Counted from the stretch's first letter, positions 17,541 to 28,016 are shown. The stretch is DNA of 64,000 nucleotides from JACVRW01 sp963728155 (GCA_963728155.1 CAVSJF010000009.1:62001-126000), one strand, 5' to 3'. Notes: generated from the letters alone by a model not told the origin. Made by a program: numbers and translations.

Positions 17541-18881
17541 GCCAGGTTCTGGCGGCGGGCGTCGAGGCGGGTGACCTCGGCCGAGGGTGCCTCGTCGCCG
17601 GGCGCGAGCGCAGCCTCCAGGCCGAACAGCTCGCGCAGCGTGTGCACGTAGCGATAGGAGGAGCCGTCGCCGGTGGCGTCCTTGAGCCGCAGGGTGGGCT
17701 CGTGCAGCAGCCGCGATACCACGGCGCGGGCCATCACCTCGAGGCGCTTGTGGTCGGCCGCCGACAGCGACTCCCAGCGCGCCTCGTTCTCGCGCAGCAC
17801 CTGGTCGACAACGTCGTCGCCGCGGCGGCGCAGGGCGGCGATGGTGGGCAGCACGTCGAGCGAGGCCAGCCAGCGCTCGAAGCGAGCGACTTCCTCCTGG
17901 AGCAGGGCGAACGCCTCGTGCGCCTCTGCGGCGCGCTGATCGAGGTTGCGGGCCACCGCCTGCTGGAGGTCGTCCATGTCGTAAAGGGCGATGCCCGGGC
18001 AGTCGCGCACGCTCGGCTCGATGTCCCGCGGAACCGCGAGGTCGATCAGCACGAGCGGCCGCCCCATGCGCGAGGCGGCCACGAACTCGAGCTCCTGGCG
18101 ACCGAGGATCTGGTGCGGAGCGCCGGTGGAGCTGACGACGATGTCGGCGTGCTCGAGCTCCCCGCGGGAGGTCGTCGAACGCGATGGCCCGCCCGCCGAA
18201 GCGCTGCGCCAGCTCGAGCGCGCGATCGTGACGGCGATTGGCGACGAAGAACGCCTCGACGCCGCGATCGCGCAGCGCGCGAGCGGTGAGCTCGGCGTTC
18301 TCCCCGGCGCCGATCACGAGCACCCGCCGCTCGGTCAAGCCTCCCAGGAACTCGCCGGCGAGCGCGACGGCAACCGTCGACACCGACACGTTCGATCGCG
18401 CGATCCCGGTCTCACTGCGCACGCGCTTGCCCGCCGCCAGCGCGTCGCGGAAGAGGCGGTTGGACACGGGGCCGCTCACGCCCTCGACGAGGGCCATCTC
18501 GTAGGCGCGCTTTACCTGTCCCTGGATCTCGGCCTCGCCCACGATCATCGAGTCGAGGCCGCCGGTCACGGCGAACAGGTGCTCCACCGTCTCGCGCCCG
18601 CGCAGCGAGTAGAGCGAGCCCAGCAGCTCGCTGGGACGCAGCCCGGCCTGGCGCGAGAGGATCGACAGCGCGGCGTTCTCGGCCTCCACGGCGTCCTCGG
18701 TCACCAGGTAGAGCTCGGTGCGGTTGCAGGTGAAGAGGGCCACCGCCTCGTGTATCGACTCGTGCTCGGTCAGCTCGGCCAGCACGCGAGCGGCGCGCCC
18801 GGTGGGTAGCGCCAGCTTCTCGCGCAGCGGTAGCGGCGCCGTCTTGTGGTTGGCGCCGAGCGCCAGCAGCTCGCCGGTCAT
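17537..18881 (-). CDS. hemA: Glutamyl-tRNA reductase
   Basis: First committed step of C5-pathway tetrapyrrole synthesis: glutamyl-tRNA(Glu) plus NADPH to glutamate-1-semialdehyde. From ATG 18881: GANHKTAPLPLREKL, catalytic cysteine in ALFTCNRTELY (about residue 50), VIGEAEIQGQVKRAY, the NADPH loop LVIGAGENAELTARAL, and, after one frameshift near 18170, LVLIDLAVPRDIEP, the family's DLAVPRDI block. The C-terminus holds the dimerisation helices (RFERWLASLDVLPTI). About 447 residues when corrected. Starts two bases after the ccmD stop. Confidence 0.94.
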
Positions 18882-18882
18882 C

Positions 18883-19038
18883 TCAGACTCGTCGTCCTCG
18901 GCCAGAGCGGGTGATCTCGCGGTCGATGCGCGTGATCTTGGCCCCGATGATGGCCACGTAGATCAGGATCAGGGCGATGAAGACGCCGTACGCGCCGGCC
19001 ACGTACTTGCCCGCCTCGTCAAGCGGCAACGCGGGCAT
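18883..19038 (-). CDS. ccmD: CcmD-like small membrane protein
   Basis: A 51-residue protein, MPALPLDEAGKYVAGAYGVF onward, with one membrane helix (FIALILIYVAIIGAKI) followed by a basic cytoplasmic end (TRIDREITRSGRGRR). The KYVxxAYG start and single-helix layout match CcmD, which holds CcmC/CcmE in the heme export complex. It overlaps the ccmC 3' end by 20 bases and its TGA is two bases before the hemA ATG. Identification relies on size, shape and position between ccmC and hemA. Confidence 0.75.
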   Translation of the reverse strand: MPALPLDEAGKYVAGAYGVFIALILIYVAIIGAKITRIDREITRSGRGRRV

Positions 19039-19710
19039 CGAGCCTCCTCTTCAGCCGCTTGAGCTGCATCGAGGCGTGCTTGGCCGTGAGCTCGAGCTTC
19101 CAGAGGGTCACGAACAGCAAGGCCATGGCCACCAGCGAGACGAGGAACGTCAGGCGCATGTCGCCGGGCAGGCTGCCGCCGGTCTGGGAGAGCACTCGGG
19201 GGTGGGTGTAGGCCTCGGCCATGCGCACGCGACGAAGTTCAGCGGCACGAAGGCTCCGGCGGCGATGGCGAACACCGACGAGTAGCGCGCCTGGCGGTCG
19301 GGGTCCTCGATCGAGAAGCGCAGCGGGTAGTACACGCAATAGAGCAGGAAGACCACCAGGAACGACACCAGCACCGGCTCGTCCCACACCCACCAGTGAC
19401 CCCAGGAGGCCTTGGCCCAGATCGCGCCGGTGATCAGCACGCCGAGGCCCAGGATGATCGACATGTGGATGGCCACATACGAGCGCAGGTCCCACGAACG
19501 GTCGCCCGAGCGCAGGAGCTTGATGGCCATGATGCCGCCGGCCACGAAGCCGCACAGCGCCACGATCGCCATGGGCACGTGCACGTAGAAGATCTTCTGG
19601 ACGAAGCCCTGGTCGGCGTCCAGCGGCGCGTAGAAGAAGATGAGCGCCATCGCCGTCGTGACGGCCACGACGCTGGCCACCGCCAGGGGGATCAAACCCT
19701 TCGAATACAT
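19019..19710 (-). CDS. ccmC: Heme exporter/handling protein CcmC
   Basis: Six-span membrane protein that presents heme for cytochrome c maturation. From ATG 19710: MYSKGLIPLAVASVVAVTTA, KIFYVHVPMAIVALCGFVAGG with a conserved His, and the Trp-rich heme-handling signature KASWGHWWVWDEPVLVSF. Loop 2 is YYPLRFSIEDPDRQARYSS. One frameshift near 19220; the corrected end has GDMRLTFLVSLVAMALLF and a basic coiled tail (LKRLKRRLDARVAA). The ATG overlaps the ccmB stop (TGATG). Confidence 0.9.
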
Positions 19711-20386
19711 CAGTCCTCGAGCAGGAAGTCGAACACCGCTACGGAGAGAAGCACGAACACCACATCGTAAAGGCTGAGGAGCCCCAACCAGCGCCAGAGG
19801 TCCTCGGCCACCGCATCCTGGCGCAGGAGGGGCTCCGTGGCCTGGGCGCAGGAGATCAGCACGGGGACGAGCAGGGGAAGCAGGAGCAGCGGCACGATCA
19901 GCTCGTGCGCCCGCGTCTCGGCGGCCAGCGCGGCCACCAGCGCCCCCACCGCGGCGATGCCCAGGTTGCCCAGCAGCAGCACGGGCAGGAGCTCGGGCAG
20001 CGCTCCGCCGAGGTCCGGCCCGAGGAGCAGCAGGCCGAAGGCCGGGAGTGCCACCAGCTCCACCACCACGAGCATCAGGAACAGCCCGGTCGGCCTTGGC
20101 CACCCACAGCGCCGTCCGGTCCACCGGGGCCAGCAGCAGCGCCGACGATCCCGCCCTGCTCGCGTTCCGCGCCGAACAGCCGCGACACCCCGATCACCGA
20201 GGCCAGCAGCAGCGTGACCCAGAGCACCCCGGAGGCCAGCTCGCCGTCGAGCGAGTCCCGGTCGAGGCCGAAGTGGAAGAGCACGTAGACCGTCAGCGTG
20301 AACAGGGTCATCGCCGGCACCGACTCCTTGGTGCGCCACTCGAGCAGCAGGTCCTTGCGCAGGATCGCGCGTGCGGTGTCGATCAC
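19710..20386 (-). CDS. ccmB: Heme exporter membrane subunit CcmB
   Basis: Permease partner of CcmA. GTG 20386 starts VIDTARAILRKDLLLEWRTK, the family's conserved amphipathic entry (KDLxxExR), then helices TLTVYVLFHF and LWVTLLLASVIGVSRLFGAE. After a frame correction near 20110-20170 the rest reads LFLMLVVVELVALPAFGLLLLG, LLGNLGIAAVGALVAAL, LLLLPLLVPVLISCA and ends VFVLLSVAVFDFLLED. Its GTG overlaps the ccmA stop as GTGA. Confidence 0.88.
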
Positions 20387-21030
20387 GCGTAGATCTCTTC
20401 GCCCTCGGGCGCCGGTCCGCCCCTGCCTCAGGCGCAGCACCACGTCGGCCTCGGCCAGCGCGCCGCGCACGTCGTGGCTCACCAGCACCCGCGTCCGTCC
20501 CGAGCCCGGCCGATGAGCGGCTCCAGCTGCTCCGCTCCCGCGGGGTCGAGGTTGGCGCGCGGCTCGTCGAGCAGCAGCAGCTCGGGCTCGTGCAGCACGG
20601 CCCGGGCCGCGGCCACCCGCTGGACCATGCCCCGCGAGAGCTCGCGAACCGGGTCGTCCGCGCGCCGCTCCATGCCCACCGCCGCCAGGGCGACCTCCAC
20701 CCGGGCGGCGTCGACGCCGTGCAGGCGGGCGTGGTAGCGCAGGTTCTCCCGTGCGCTCAGCTCGCGGTAGAGCAGCGGCTCGTGGCCGAGGTAGCCCACC
20801 CGGGCCGGCAGCTTCCAGCGCTCGCGCGGCAGCTCGGCGCCGAGCACCACCGCCCGCCCGCCGTGGGGGCGCAGCAGGCCGGCCAGCACCTGCAGAAGGG
20901 TCGTCTTGCCGGCCCCGTTACCGCCCAGCACGGCGAGCGTCTGGCCGGGCTCCACGCGCACCGAGACGCCGCTGAGCGCCACGCGCTCGCCGTAGTGCCG
21001 CTCCAGGCCGTCGAGCTCGATCGCCGCCAC
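20383..21030 (-). CDS. ccmA: Heme exporter ATP-binding subunit CcmA
   Basis: Small ABC ATPase (about 215 residues), starting GTG 21030 (VAAIELDGLERHYGERVAL). Walker A GGNGAGKTTLLQVLAG, Q-loop region YLGHEPLLYRELSARENL, signature ELSRGMVQRVAAARA, Walker B ELLLLDEPRANLD, H-loop VLVSHDVRG. The LYRELSARENL segment is typical of CcmA. Two compensating shifts (about 20500 and 20415) lie after Walker B; corrected, it ends PEGEEIYA. First gene of the ccm-hem run; divergent from the VOC gene 23 bases away. Confidence 0.92.
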
Positions 21031-21053
21031 GGACTCGAAGCCTATGCTGGGGC

Positions 21054-21485
21054 GTGGCGCGGCTGGTGGGCATCAACCACGTGGTGCTGGAGGTTGACGA
21101 CCTCGACGAAGCGCTGGCCTTCTACGGCCGCATCTTCGAGCTCGAGCTGCGGGGCGGGTGCCCGGGATGGCCTTCGTCGACATGGGCGACCAGTTCCTGG
21201 TGCTGGCCGAGGGCCGCGAGCAGGCGCCCGACGGGAAGCGCCACTTCGGGCTGGTCGTGGACGATCGGGACGAGGTGCGGCGCCGTCTGGAGGCCGAGGA
21301 GGCGGAGGTCCTGCGGACCCGCGGCCTCGATTTCCGCGACCCCTGGGGCAACCACGTGCAGGTGGTCGAGTACTCCGACGTGCAGTTCTCGAAGACCCCC
21401 GCCGTGCTCGAAGGGGATGGAGCTCGGCGGCCTCGAGAAGTCAGAGGCAGCGCGGCGGGAGCTGCGCGACAAGGGCCTCGGCTAG
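21054..21485 (+). CDS. VOC-family (glyoxalase-like) protein
   Basis: About 143 residues from GTG 21054 (VARLVGINHVVLEVDDLDEALAFYG). One VOC module with His in INHVVLEV, His in KRHFGLVVDD, and the final Glu in NHVQVVEYSD. Two compensating shifts (about 21160 and 21415). The end is a charged helix (LEKSEAARRELRDKGLG). Substrate unknown. It converges on the mog gene and overlaps its apparent 3' end. Confidence 0.78.
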   Translation: MARLVGINHVVLEVDDLDEALAFYGRIFELELRGGCPGWPSSTWATSSWCWPRAASRRPTGSATSGWSWTIGTRCGAVWRPRRRRSCGPAASISATPGATTCRWSSTPTCSSRRPPPCSKGMELGGLEKSEAARRELRDKGLG

Positions 21486-21946
21486 GAGCGCTCCAGCAAG
21501 TCCCGCGGCGTGCTCGAGCGTGGGCTCGACGATCGGCCAGGACTGGTCGATCGCCTTGGGGTTGCCGGGGAAGTTGACGATCAGCGTGCGCCCCCGGACG
21601 CCGGAGATCCCGCGGGTGAGGATGCCCAGCGGCGTGTGCTCGCGCGAGTCGGCGCGGATGGTCTCGGCGTAGCCGGGCGCGTCGCGCTCGATCACGTCCA
21701 GCGTGGCCTCGGGGGTCACGTCGTCGGCGTGAGCCCCGTGCCCCCGGTGGTGAAGACGAAGCGCAAGCCCTCGTCATCGGCCAGGCGCCGCAGCAGCGCG
21801 GCCAGCGCCTCACGGTCGTCGGAGACCGTCTCGCGGCTGACTTCGAGCCCGGCCTGCTCGCAGAGCTCGGCCAGCCGCGGCCCCGACACGTCCTCGCCCT
21901 CGCCGCGCGCGAGGGTCGTGGACACGGTCACGACCGCGGCCCTCAC
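21441..21946 (-). CDS. mog: Molybdopterin adenylyltransferase-type protein (MogA/MoaB)
   Basis: Binds molybdopterin and adenylylates it before metal insertion, or acts as the MoaB scaffold. It starts VRAAVVTVSTTLARGEGEDVSGP at GTG 21946, which overlaps the moaC stop (GTGA); GTG 21961 is an alternative. The catalytic glycine-rich loop VFTTGGTGLTP is followed, after one frameshift near 21720, by VTPEATLDVIERDAPGYAE, ISGVRGRTLIVNFPGNPKA and a C-terminal helix. As read it ends at 21441; a one-base shift near 21490 would end it at ERS-TAG (21482), meeting the VOC stop as CTAG. Confidence 0.87.
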
Positions 21947-22373
21947 GAGCCTCGACGCCACGTCCCGCTGCGCCCGCCCGACTTCTCCAGCAGCACCACC
22001 TCGCCGATCTCGACCCCGCGCTCTAGGCCCTTGACCATGTCGTACACGGTCAGGGCGGCCACGGCGGCCGCGGTCATCGCCTCCATCTCCACACCGGTCG
22101 GCCCGTGGTGCGCGCCTCGGCGGTGAGCACCACCTCGTCGCCGGCGATCTCAGCGGACACGTCCACGTAGCTCAGGGCGAGCGGGTGGCATAGCGGGATC
22201 AGCTCCGCGGTGCGCTTGGCCGCCTGTATCCCGGCGATGCGCGCGGTGCCGACCACGTCGCCCTTGGGGGCGTCGCCGCGGCGCAGGGCCTCGATCGTGT
22301 CCTGCGCCATGCGCACGACGGCCCGCGCCACCGCGCGCCGCTCGCTCGGCTCCTTGGACCCCACGTCCACCAT
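21943..22373 (-). CDS. moaC: Cyclic pyranopterin monophosphate synthase
   Basis: Converts 3',8-cyclo-7,8-dihydro-GTP (the MoaA product) to cPMP in molybdenum cofactor synthesis. ARMVDVGSKEPSERRAVA, VVGTARIAGIQAAKRTAELIP, LCHPLALSYVDVSAEI with the conserved LCHP, and, after one frameshift near 22095, GPTGVEMEAMTAAAVAALTVYDMVKG are diagnostic. ATG 22373 is the first usable start, but homologous codons (LTHLDDAGNAR) continue to about 22415 without a start, so the true 5' end is probably hidden by an error. Follows the siroheme-synthase-like gene. Confidence 0.92.
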
Positions 22374-22410
22374 CCGCGCGTTACCGGCGTCGTCGAGGTG
22401 GGTGAGGCGC

Positions 22411-23151
22411 TCAGGCGGGCTGATGGGTTACCTGAGCCGCCGCGATCAGGTCGCGCACCGCGGCGTCGTCGCCTCGGCGCAGCAGCTCGACCGGGTCGGG
22501 CTCCCCGTTGACGATCGACTCGAAGAAGGCCTTGCGGTCCTGGTAGGTGGGCAGCGTGCCCTTGGCCCAGCCGCGCACCTCGTTGAGCATGACCGCGAGC
22601 GCGGCGTACGGCTCGCCGTATTCGTCGGCGATCTCGTTGCGAATCCGCTTGGCCAGCGCGGGCGACGCTCCGGCGGTGGAGATGGCGATGGCCAGCGGGC
22701 CGGTGCGGATGATCGCCGGGAGGATGAAGTTGCACAGTGGCGGCACGTCGACGATGTTGACCAGCATCGCCCGGCGCTCGGCGTCCTCGTAGACGGCGAT
22801 GTTCACGTCGGTGTCGTCGGTGGAGGCGATCACCATGAACACCCCCTCGAGGTCCTCGGGGCCCCCGTACTCCCGGCGCTCCCAGCGGATCGAGCCCTCG
22901 CGGTGGAGCTCCTCGAGCTGCTCGACGGCGTGGGGTGCGATCAGCGTCACGTCGCCGTCGCAGGCCAGCAGCCCCTCCACCTTCTCGAGGCCGACCTCGC
23001 CCCCGCCGATCACCAGGCAGCGCCGGCCGGAGAGCTTGAGGCACGCGATGTAGAAGGGGGTGTCGAGCATCCCCTGCACGCAGGACTGGTCACAGATCCC
23101 CTTGCGGAACTGGCAGACGCATTCCTTGCCGGCGTAGGCCTGGGCGGGCAT
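22411..23151 (-). CDS. Precorrin-2 dehydrogenase / sirohydrochlorin ferrochelatase-like protein (CysG N-domain)
   Basis: NAD-dependent oxidation of precorrin-2 on the way to siroheme; it complements the CobA part encoded 8 kb away. Intact, 246 residues. Rossmann loop RRCLVIGGGEVGLEKVEGLL; MLVNIVDVPPLCNFILPAIIRTG, with the conserved NxxDxPxxCxF pattern; and AISTAGASPALAKRIRNEI. The start at ATG 23151 adds an unusual N-terminal 27 residues with four cysteines (CVCQFRKGICDQSC) before the domain proper at MLDTPFYIACL. The C-terminus has a helical domain typical of Met8/CysG. Confidence 0.88.
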   Translation of the reverse strand: MPAQAYAGKECVCQFRKGICDQSCVQGMLDTPFYIACLKLSGRRCLVIGGGEVGLEKVEGLLACDGDVTLIAPHAVEQLEELHREGSIRWERREYGGPEDLEGVFMVIASTDDTDVNIAVYEDAERRAMLVNIVDVPPLCNFILPAIIRTGPLAIAISTAGASPALAKRIRNEIADEYGEPYAALAVMLNEVRGWAKGTLPTYQDRKAFFESIVNGEPDPVELLRRGDDAAVRDLIAAAQVTHQPA

Positions 23152-23162
23152 CGCCCCGAATT

Positions 23163-26100
23163 CTAGGCGCCGTCGAGCCCCAGCCTGTGTGCGACCGCGC
23201 CCGCCTCGCCGCGTGTGCTCACCTCGAGCTTGGCCAGGATGCGCGACACGTGAACGCTGGCCGTCTTCTCGCTCATGAAGAGGCCTTCGCCGATCTGGCG
23301 GTTGGTGCGCCCGGCGGCCACCAGCTCGAGCACCTCGCGCTCGCGCGGGGTCAGGCCGAAGGGATCCGCGCCGGCCGGGTCCGGCTCGGATTCGCCGGTG
23401 AGGTCGAGGCGGGCGCGGCGGGCGAGCCCGGCGCAGGCCTCGCGCAGCGGCTCGGCGCCGCACTCGAGCGCGATCTCGTGGGCCTCGCGCAGGCACGTGG
23501 CGGCGCGGGCGCGGTCACCGCCCGACTCCACGACGGCCTCCGCCTCGCGCATTCGCGCGTAGGCCAGGGCTATGCGGTTGCCGATCCGCTCGTTGGAATC
23601 ACCCGCGGCGCGCCACGGCCCGGGGCGCTCCTCGCCTTCGAGACGCGACAGTTCCGCCGCCACGAGCTCGAGGTCGGCGAGCACCTGCGGCGGGGCGCTC
23701 CCCTCCGCGGCGGCGGCCGTGGCCGCGGCACGCATCGCACGCGCCATCTCCGCGCCGGAGTCGCGGGCGGCGCGTTCGGCCTGCTCGTCGCGCGCCGCGC
23801 GTGCCCGCTGGGCCTCGCCGGCCTCGGCCCGCAGCGCGGTCAGGTAGAGCTCCCGGGCATAGAAGGCGTACTCCTCGGCCCCCGACATCTGCTCGCGCCC
23901 CTCGGCCACCACGCGCCTGACCTGATCGATGCTCCCGTCGATCTCGGCCACCTCCGCCAGACGGGCGTACATCGGACCGATCCACATGGGGCCGACGGCG
24001 TGGCGCATGAGCCGCTTGGCCTCGACCGTGTGCGGCCGCGCCTCGTCGCTCCGCCCGAGCATGAGCAGCACCCGCGCGCGCTCCGAGTGGGCCAAGAAAG
24101 CGGAGATCCCTCCGGGGCCGAAGTCGAGCGCGCGGCTCGTGAGGTCGTCCGCCTCGGCCAGCCGGCCCAGCCGGGTGCACCGATTCGCCGCTTCGGCGAG
24201 CAAAAAGGAGGCAAAGCCGCGCTCCATGCCCTTCTCGTGAGCCTGGCGGGCGCCTTGGAGCGCCATCTCGATCCCCTCCTCCACTCGGCCGGACTGATCG
24301 AGCAGATCGGAGAGGTTGGTGTAGTCGCGGTGCAACTGGTCATCGTCGGCGAGCTCCTCGTGGATGGCGAGCGAGTTGCGCACCAGCTCGATCCCCTCCT
24401 CGCGTGCGCCGAGAGCCCCGAGGTCTACCCCAAGGGTGTTGAGCGCGTTCGCCTCGACGGAGCGGTCGCCCACCGCACGCGCGATCGCAATGGCCTCGCG
24501 GGCGAAGTCCGCCGACTCGCGTGGCCGCCCGTTGAGCATGAGCACCTGCGCCTGCGAGGCCAGCACCCGCGCCAGCTCGGCACTCGGCGGCTCGGCGGGC
24601 ATCAACTCCACAGCCCGGGCATAGACCTCGGCTGCCTCGCGGTCGCGGCCGCTGGTCCACAGATAACGGCCGAGACGTTCGTGCAGGAGGCCGGCCTCCA
24701 CCGGATCGACGACCGGATCAAGCAGGCCGGCCACCCGCCGGGCCAGCGCCACCGCACGCTCGGACTCCCCGGCCAGATACGCATCTTCGGCAGCGCGACC
24801 CAGCAGCTCGGCCAGCCCGATGCCCGCTTTGCCCTCGGGATCTTCGACCCGGTCCCACAACTCGATCGCGTTCTCCAGGTGACGTGCGGCCTCGGCCGGC
24901 GCTCGCACCTGCTCGGCCTTTCGCGCCGCCGCCACCGATGCGCGCAGGGCGTGGGGGAGCTCGTCGAGCCTGGCTCCAGTGCCACGCGAGCTCGGCCTCG
25001 GCCCCTACGCTGTCCGCCGCCAGCGAGGGCTCGCCCTCCAGCGCCTCGGCGAGGCGGACGTGCAGCGCACCGCGTTCTCCGGGGAGCAGGTCGTCGTAGA
25101 TCGCCTCGCGCATGAGCGCGTGCCTGAAGGCGTAGCTCTGGCCGTCGGGTTTCTGCACCAGCACGTGGTTGGTAACGGCTTCGCGAAGACCTTCGATGAG
25201 CACAGGCTCGGGTACCGGCGAGACGTCAGCGAGCAACCCGTGCGAGACCGCGCGGCCCGAGGCGGCCACGGCACGCAGCACCTCCTGAGTCGCCGGCTGA
25301 AGCGACTCCACGCGCACCATCAGGGCGTCGCGCAGCGTTTCCGGCATCACGGTGTACCCGCCCTCTTCGCCGGCGACGAGCAGCTCCTCGACGAAGAAGG
25401 CGTTGCCCTCGGTGCGCGTGAAGAGCTCCTCGGTCACCGCGGGGTCGGGGCTGTGGCCGAGTATGCCGCTGAGCTGCGCCGTCAGCTCGAGGCGAGAGAA
25501 GGGGGCGAGCTCGATCCGCTCGACGGCATCGAGGCGTTCGAGCTCGGCCAGGAAGCCACGCAGCGGATGGCGACGATGGAGCTCATCCGACCGGTAGGTG
25601 CCCACCACCACGAGCCGCTCGTCGCGGGCGGCGCGGCTCAAGAAGGACAGGAAGTCACGGGTGGAGCGATCGGCCCAGTGGAGATCCTCGATGATCAACG
25701 CCAGCGGGCGCTCCATGCCGAGCTTCCCGAACAGCCTCACCAGGAGCTCGAATAGGCGGGCCTGCGCGAATTGCTCGTCGCCGCCAGCAACCTCGCCAGT
25801 GGCCAGCTCGGGGAGGAGCCGGCCGAGCTCGCCTCGGGATGGGCCGGCGAGCTCGGCCAGCCGGTCGGGCCCGATCTCGCGAATCAGGTCGCGCAGGGCC
25901 CCGACGATCGGGGCATAGGGCAGCTCCCCGTCGCCCAGCTCGATGCAGTCCCCGCAGAGGACGCGCGCGCCGGCCGCGCGCGTGCGGGCCGCGAACTCAG
26001 CGACCAGGCGGCTCTTTCCGACGCCCGACTCGCCCGACGCCAAGAGCAGGGACGGCCTCCCGGCCTCTGCGCCGGCGAGCGCCTCGTCGAACACGGCCAG

Positions 26101-26178
26101 CTGCTCCGCGCGGCCGACGAAGGTCGGGCTCGAAACTCGGCGCACGAGGCCATTATTGCCTGCTCTAGCCGAAGGCAC
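23163..26178 (-). CDS. Large LuxR-family regulator with AAA ATPase domain
   Basis: MalT/LAL-type regulator, about 1005 residues. Residues 18-300: ATPase with VGRAEQLAVFDEAL, Walker A ASGESGVGKSRLVAEF, Walker B PLALIIEDLHWADRSTRDFL and sensor VVVGTYRSDEL. Residues 430-900: TPR-like helical repeats, including an intact ALDFGPGG region. C-terminal 65 residues: LuxR HTH (FGLTPREREVLELVAAGRTN, MSEKTASVHVSRILAKL). One frameshift near 24965 just after the WHW(S)QARR boundary. Such proteins sense a ligand through the TPR region and activate transcription when ATP-bound. Target genes are unknown; the small gene upstream overlaps its start. Confidence 0.88.
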
Positions 26179-26320
26179 GGCGCAGGCGGCGAACTCCCCC
26201 GAGTCCCGGCCGCCGCGGCGCCCGGCGCGGGCGCTTCGGCACCCCGAGGCGCTTCGCCGCGCCCGAGCGCAGGTCGTGGTTGTGCGCGTCGGCGAGGGCG
26301 TATGTGAGGTATCCGGTCAT
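26165..26320 (-). CDS. Small basic protein overlapping the LuxR start
   Basis: A 51-residue open frame from ATG 26320: MTGYLTYALADAHNHDLRSG, then a strongly basic Arg/Pro-rich tail (KRPRRAPRRPG, VRRLRRAFG) and TAG at 26165. It overlaps the LuxR regulator 5' end by 14 bases, as expected for coupled genes. The N-terminal YxxAxAHxxDLR pattern resembles short actinobacterial proteins of unknown function. Not confirmed by homology; codon choice looks like coding sequence. Confidence 0.45.
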   Translation of the reverse strand: MTGYLTYALADAHNHDLRSGAAKRLGVPKRPRRAPRRPGLGGVRRLRRAFG

Positions 26321-26401
26321 GGATAGGAACGTACGGCTAAGGCAGTCCCCTCACATCGGCAATCTGCCTCTCATGACCCCTTACTTCGACCAGCCGCGCC
26401 C

Positions 26402-27954
26402 TTAGCGCTTCAGGACGTCGCGCAGCGCCCCGGCGCCCACGCGCATCAGGGGCAACAGCCCGCGGCGCAGCGCCTCGGGCTTGTCCGCGTCGCGCCCGTA
26501 CAGCAGCCGCGCGGAGGCCCCCATGGCCCGGGTCAGCGACTCGTCGTAGGGATGCCACCAGAAGTTGCGGGTGCGCGAGGGCTCCCAGGCCAGCAGCTTG
26601 ATGTTCACGCACTCCCAGAGGCCGAACTTGGAGTGGGAGCGGCCGAGCCCGGAGTTCTTCACCCCGCCCCACGAGCAGGAGCAGGCGCCGTGGCTGAACA
26701 TGTGGTCGTTCAGCCATACCATCCCGGCCTGGAGGCGGTGAGCGATGCGCTCGCCCTTGGCCCGGTCGAGGGTCCACACCGAGGCGCCCAGCCCGAACTC
26801 GGAGTCGTTGGCCAGGGTGATCGCCTCGTCCTCGGAGGCCACGGTCACGATCGGCACCACCGGACCGAAGATCTCCTCGCGCATGATCCGCATCTCTTGG
26901 GTCACCCCGGTGAGCACGGCCGGGCGGAAGTAGGGCCCGTCCTCTCCGCCGCAGTGCAAGGTGGCGCCGGCCGCGACCGCGTCGTCCACGAGCTCCTTCA
27001 CCAGGGCGAGCTGGTCGGGCGAGACCATCGGCCCGATCTCGGTGCGCGGGTCGAGCGGGTCGCCCACCCGCAGCCCCCGTGCGCCCTCCACCACGCCGGC
27101 GACGAAGCGCTCGGCCACCTCCTCCATCACGTACACGCGCTCGATGCCCGAGCAGGTCTGCCCGGCGTTGGCGAAGCCGCCCCACAGGCAGCCGGACACG
27201 GCGTTGGGCAGGTTCGCGTCGGCGCAGACGATCATCGGGTCCTTGCCCCCGAGCTCGAGCACCGAGCCCTTCATGCGCCGCGCGCACTCCTCGCCGACCC
27301 CGCGCCCGACCTCGACCGAGCCGGTGAAGAAGATCTTGGCCGCGCTCGACTCGACCAGCGCACGCCCCACCGCCCCGCCGCCGTGGACGGTACGCACGAG
27401 GCCCTCGGGCACGCCGGCGCGCTCGAACACCCCCTGGATGCGCTGACCGATGAGCGGGGTCGAGCGAGGCCGGCTTGAGCACGACGCCGTTGCCGGCCAT
27501 CAGGGCGATGGCCACCTCGCCGAAGGGAATCGACCAGGGGTAGTTCCAGGGCGCGATCACCCCCACCACCCCGAGCGGCTCGAAGGTGAAGCGCGCCCGC
27601 TTCTGCTTGATGAACACCGGCAACGGGATGCGCTCGTCGGCGAGGATCCCGGGACCGGACTTCGGCCAGCCAGCGGAGCGAGTCGATCGTCGGCAGCAGC
27701 TCCATCACGTAGCACTCGCCGATCGGCTTGCCCTGCTCGCGGGCGAGCAGCGAGGCCAGGCTCTCGAGCTCGTCGATCAGCGCCTGGCCCGCGCGGCGCA
27801 TGTAGCGCGCCCGGTCGGCGAGCGGGAGCTGCGCCCAGAAGGGCTGAACACCGGCCACCTCGTCGACCACCGCCCGGACGCCGGCGGGCTCGATCGTGGG
27901 CACGGCGCCGAGCCGCTCTCCGTCGAGGGGATTGAAGGAGTCGAGCTCGCTCAC
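26402..27954 (-). CDS. Aldehyde dehydrogenase (NAD(P)-dependent)
   Basis: Oxidises an aldehyde to the acid. From ATG 27954: FNPLDGERLGAVPT, LAREQGKPIGECYVMEL; after a frame correction near 27665, GVVGVIAPWNYPWSIPFGE; after another near 27470, FFTGSVEVGRGVGEECARR, catalytic Glu in LELGGKDPMIV, catalytic Cys in FANAGQTCSGIERVYV, and EEIFGPVVPIV. Corrected length is about 517 residues. The final ~50 residues (WWHPYDESLTRAMGASARLL to ALRDVLKR) form an extra amphipathic tail of the kind seen in membrane-associated fatty-aldehyde enzymes. Substrate uncertain. Confidence 0.9.
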
Positions 27955-28016
27955 GGCTGCACCCTAAAGCAGCGCCTCACCCGTCCGATTAGGGAGTCAC
28001 CAGACAAAGGAACCCC

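Noticed and set aside
13275..23151. A cobalamin riboswitch upstream of tetrapyrrole genes
   Set aside because: Gaps between these genes are only a few to 35 bases, too short for the element, and no B12-box-like block was seen.
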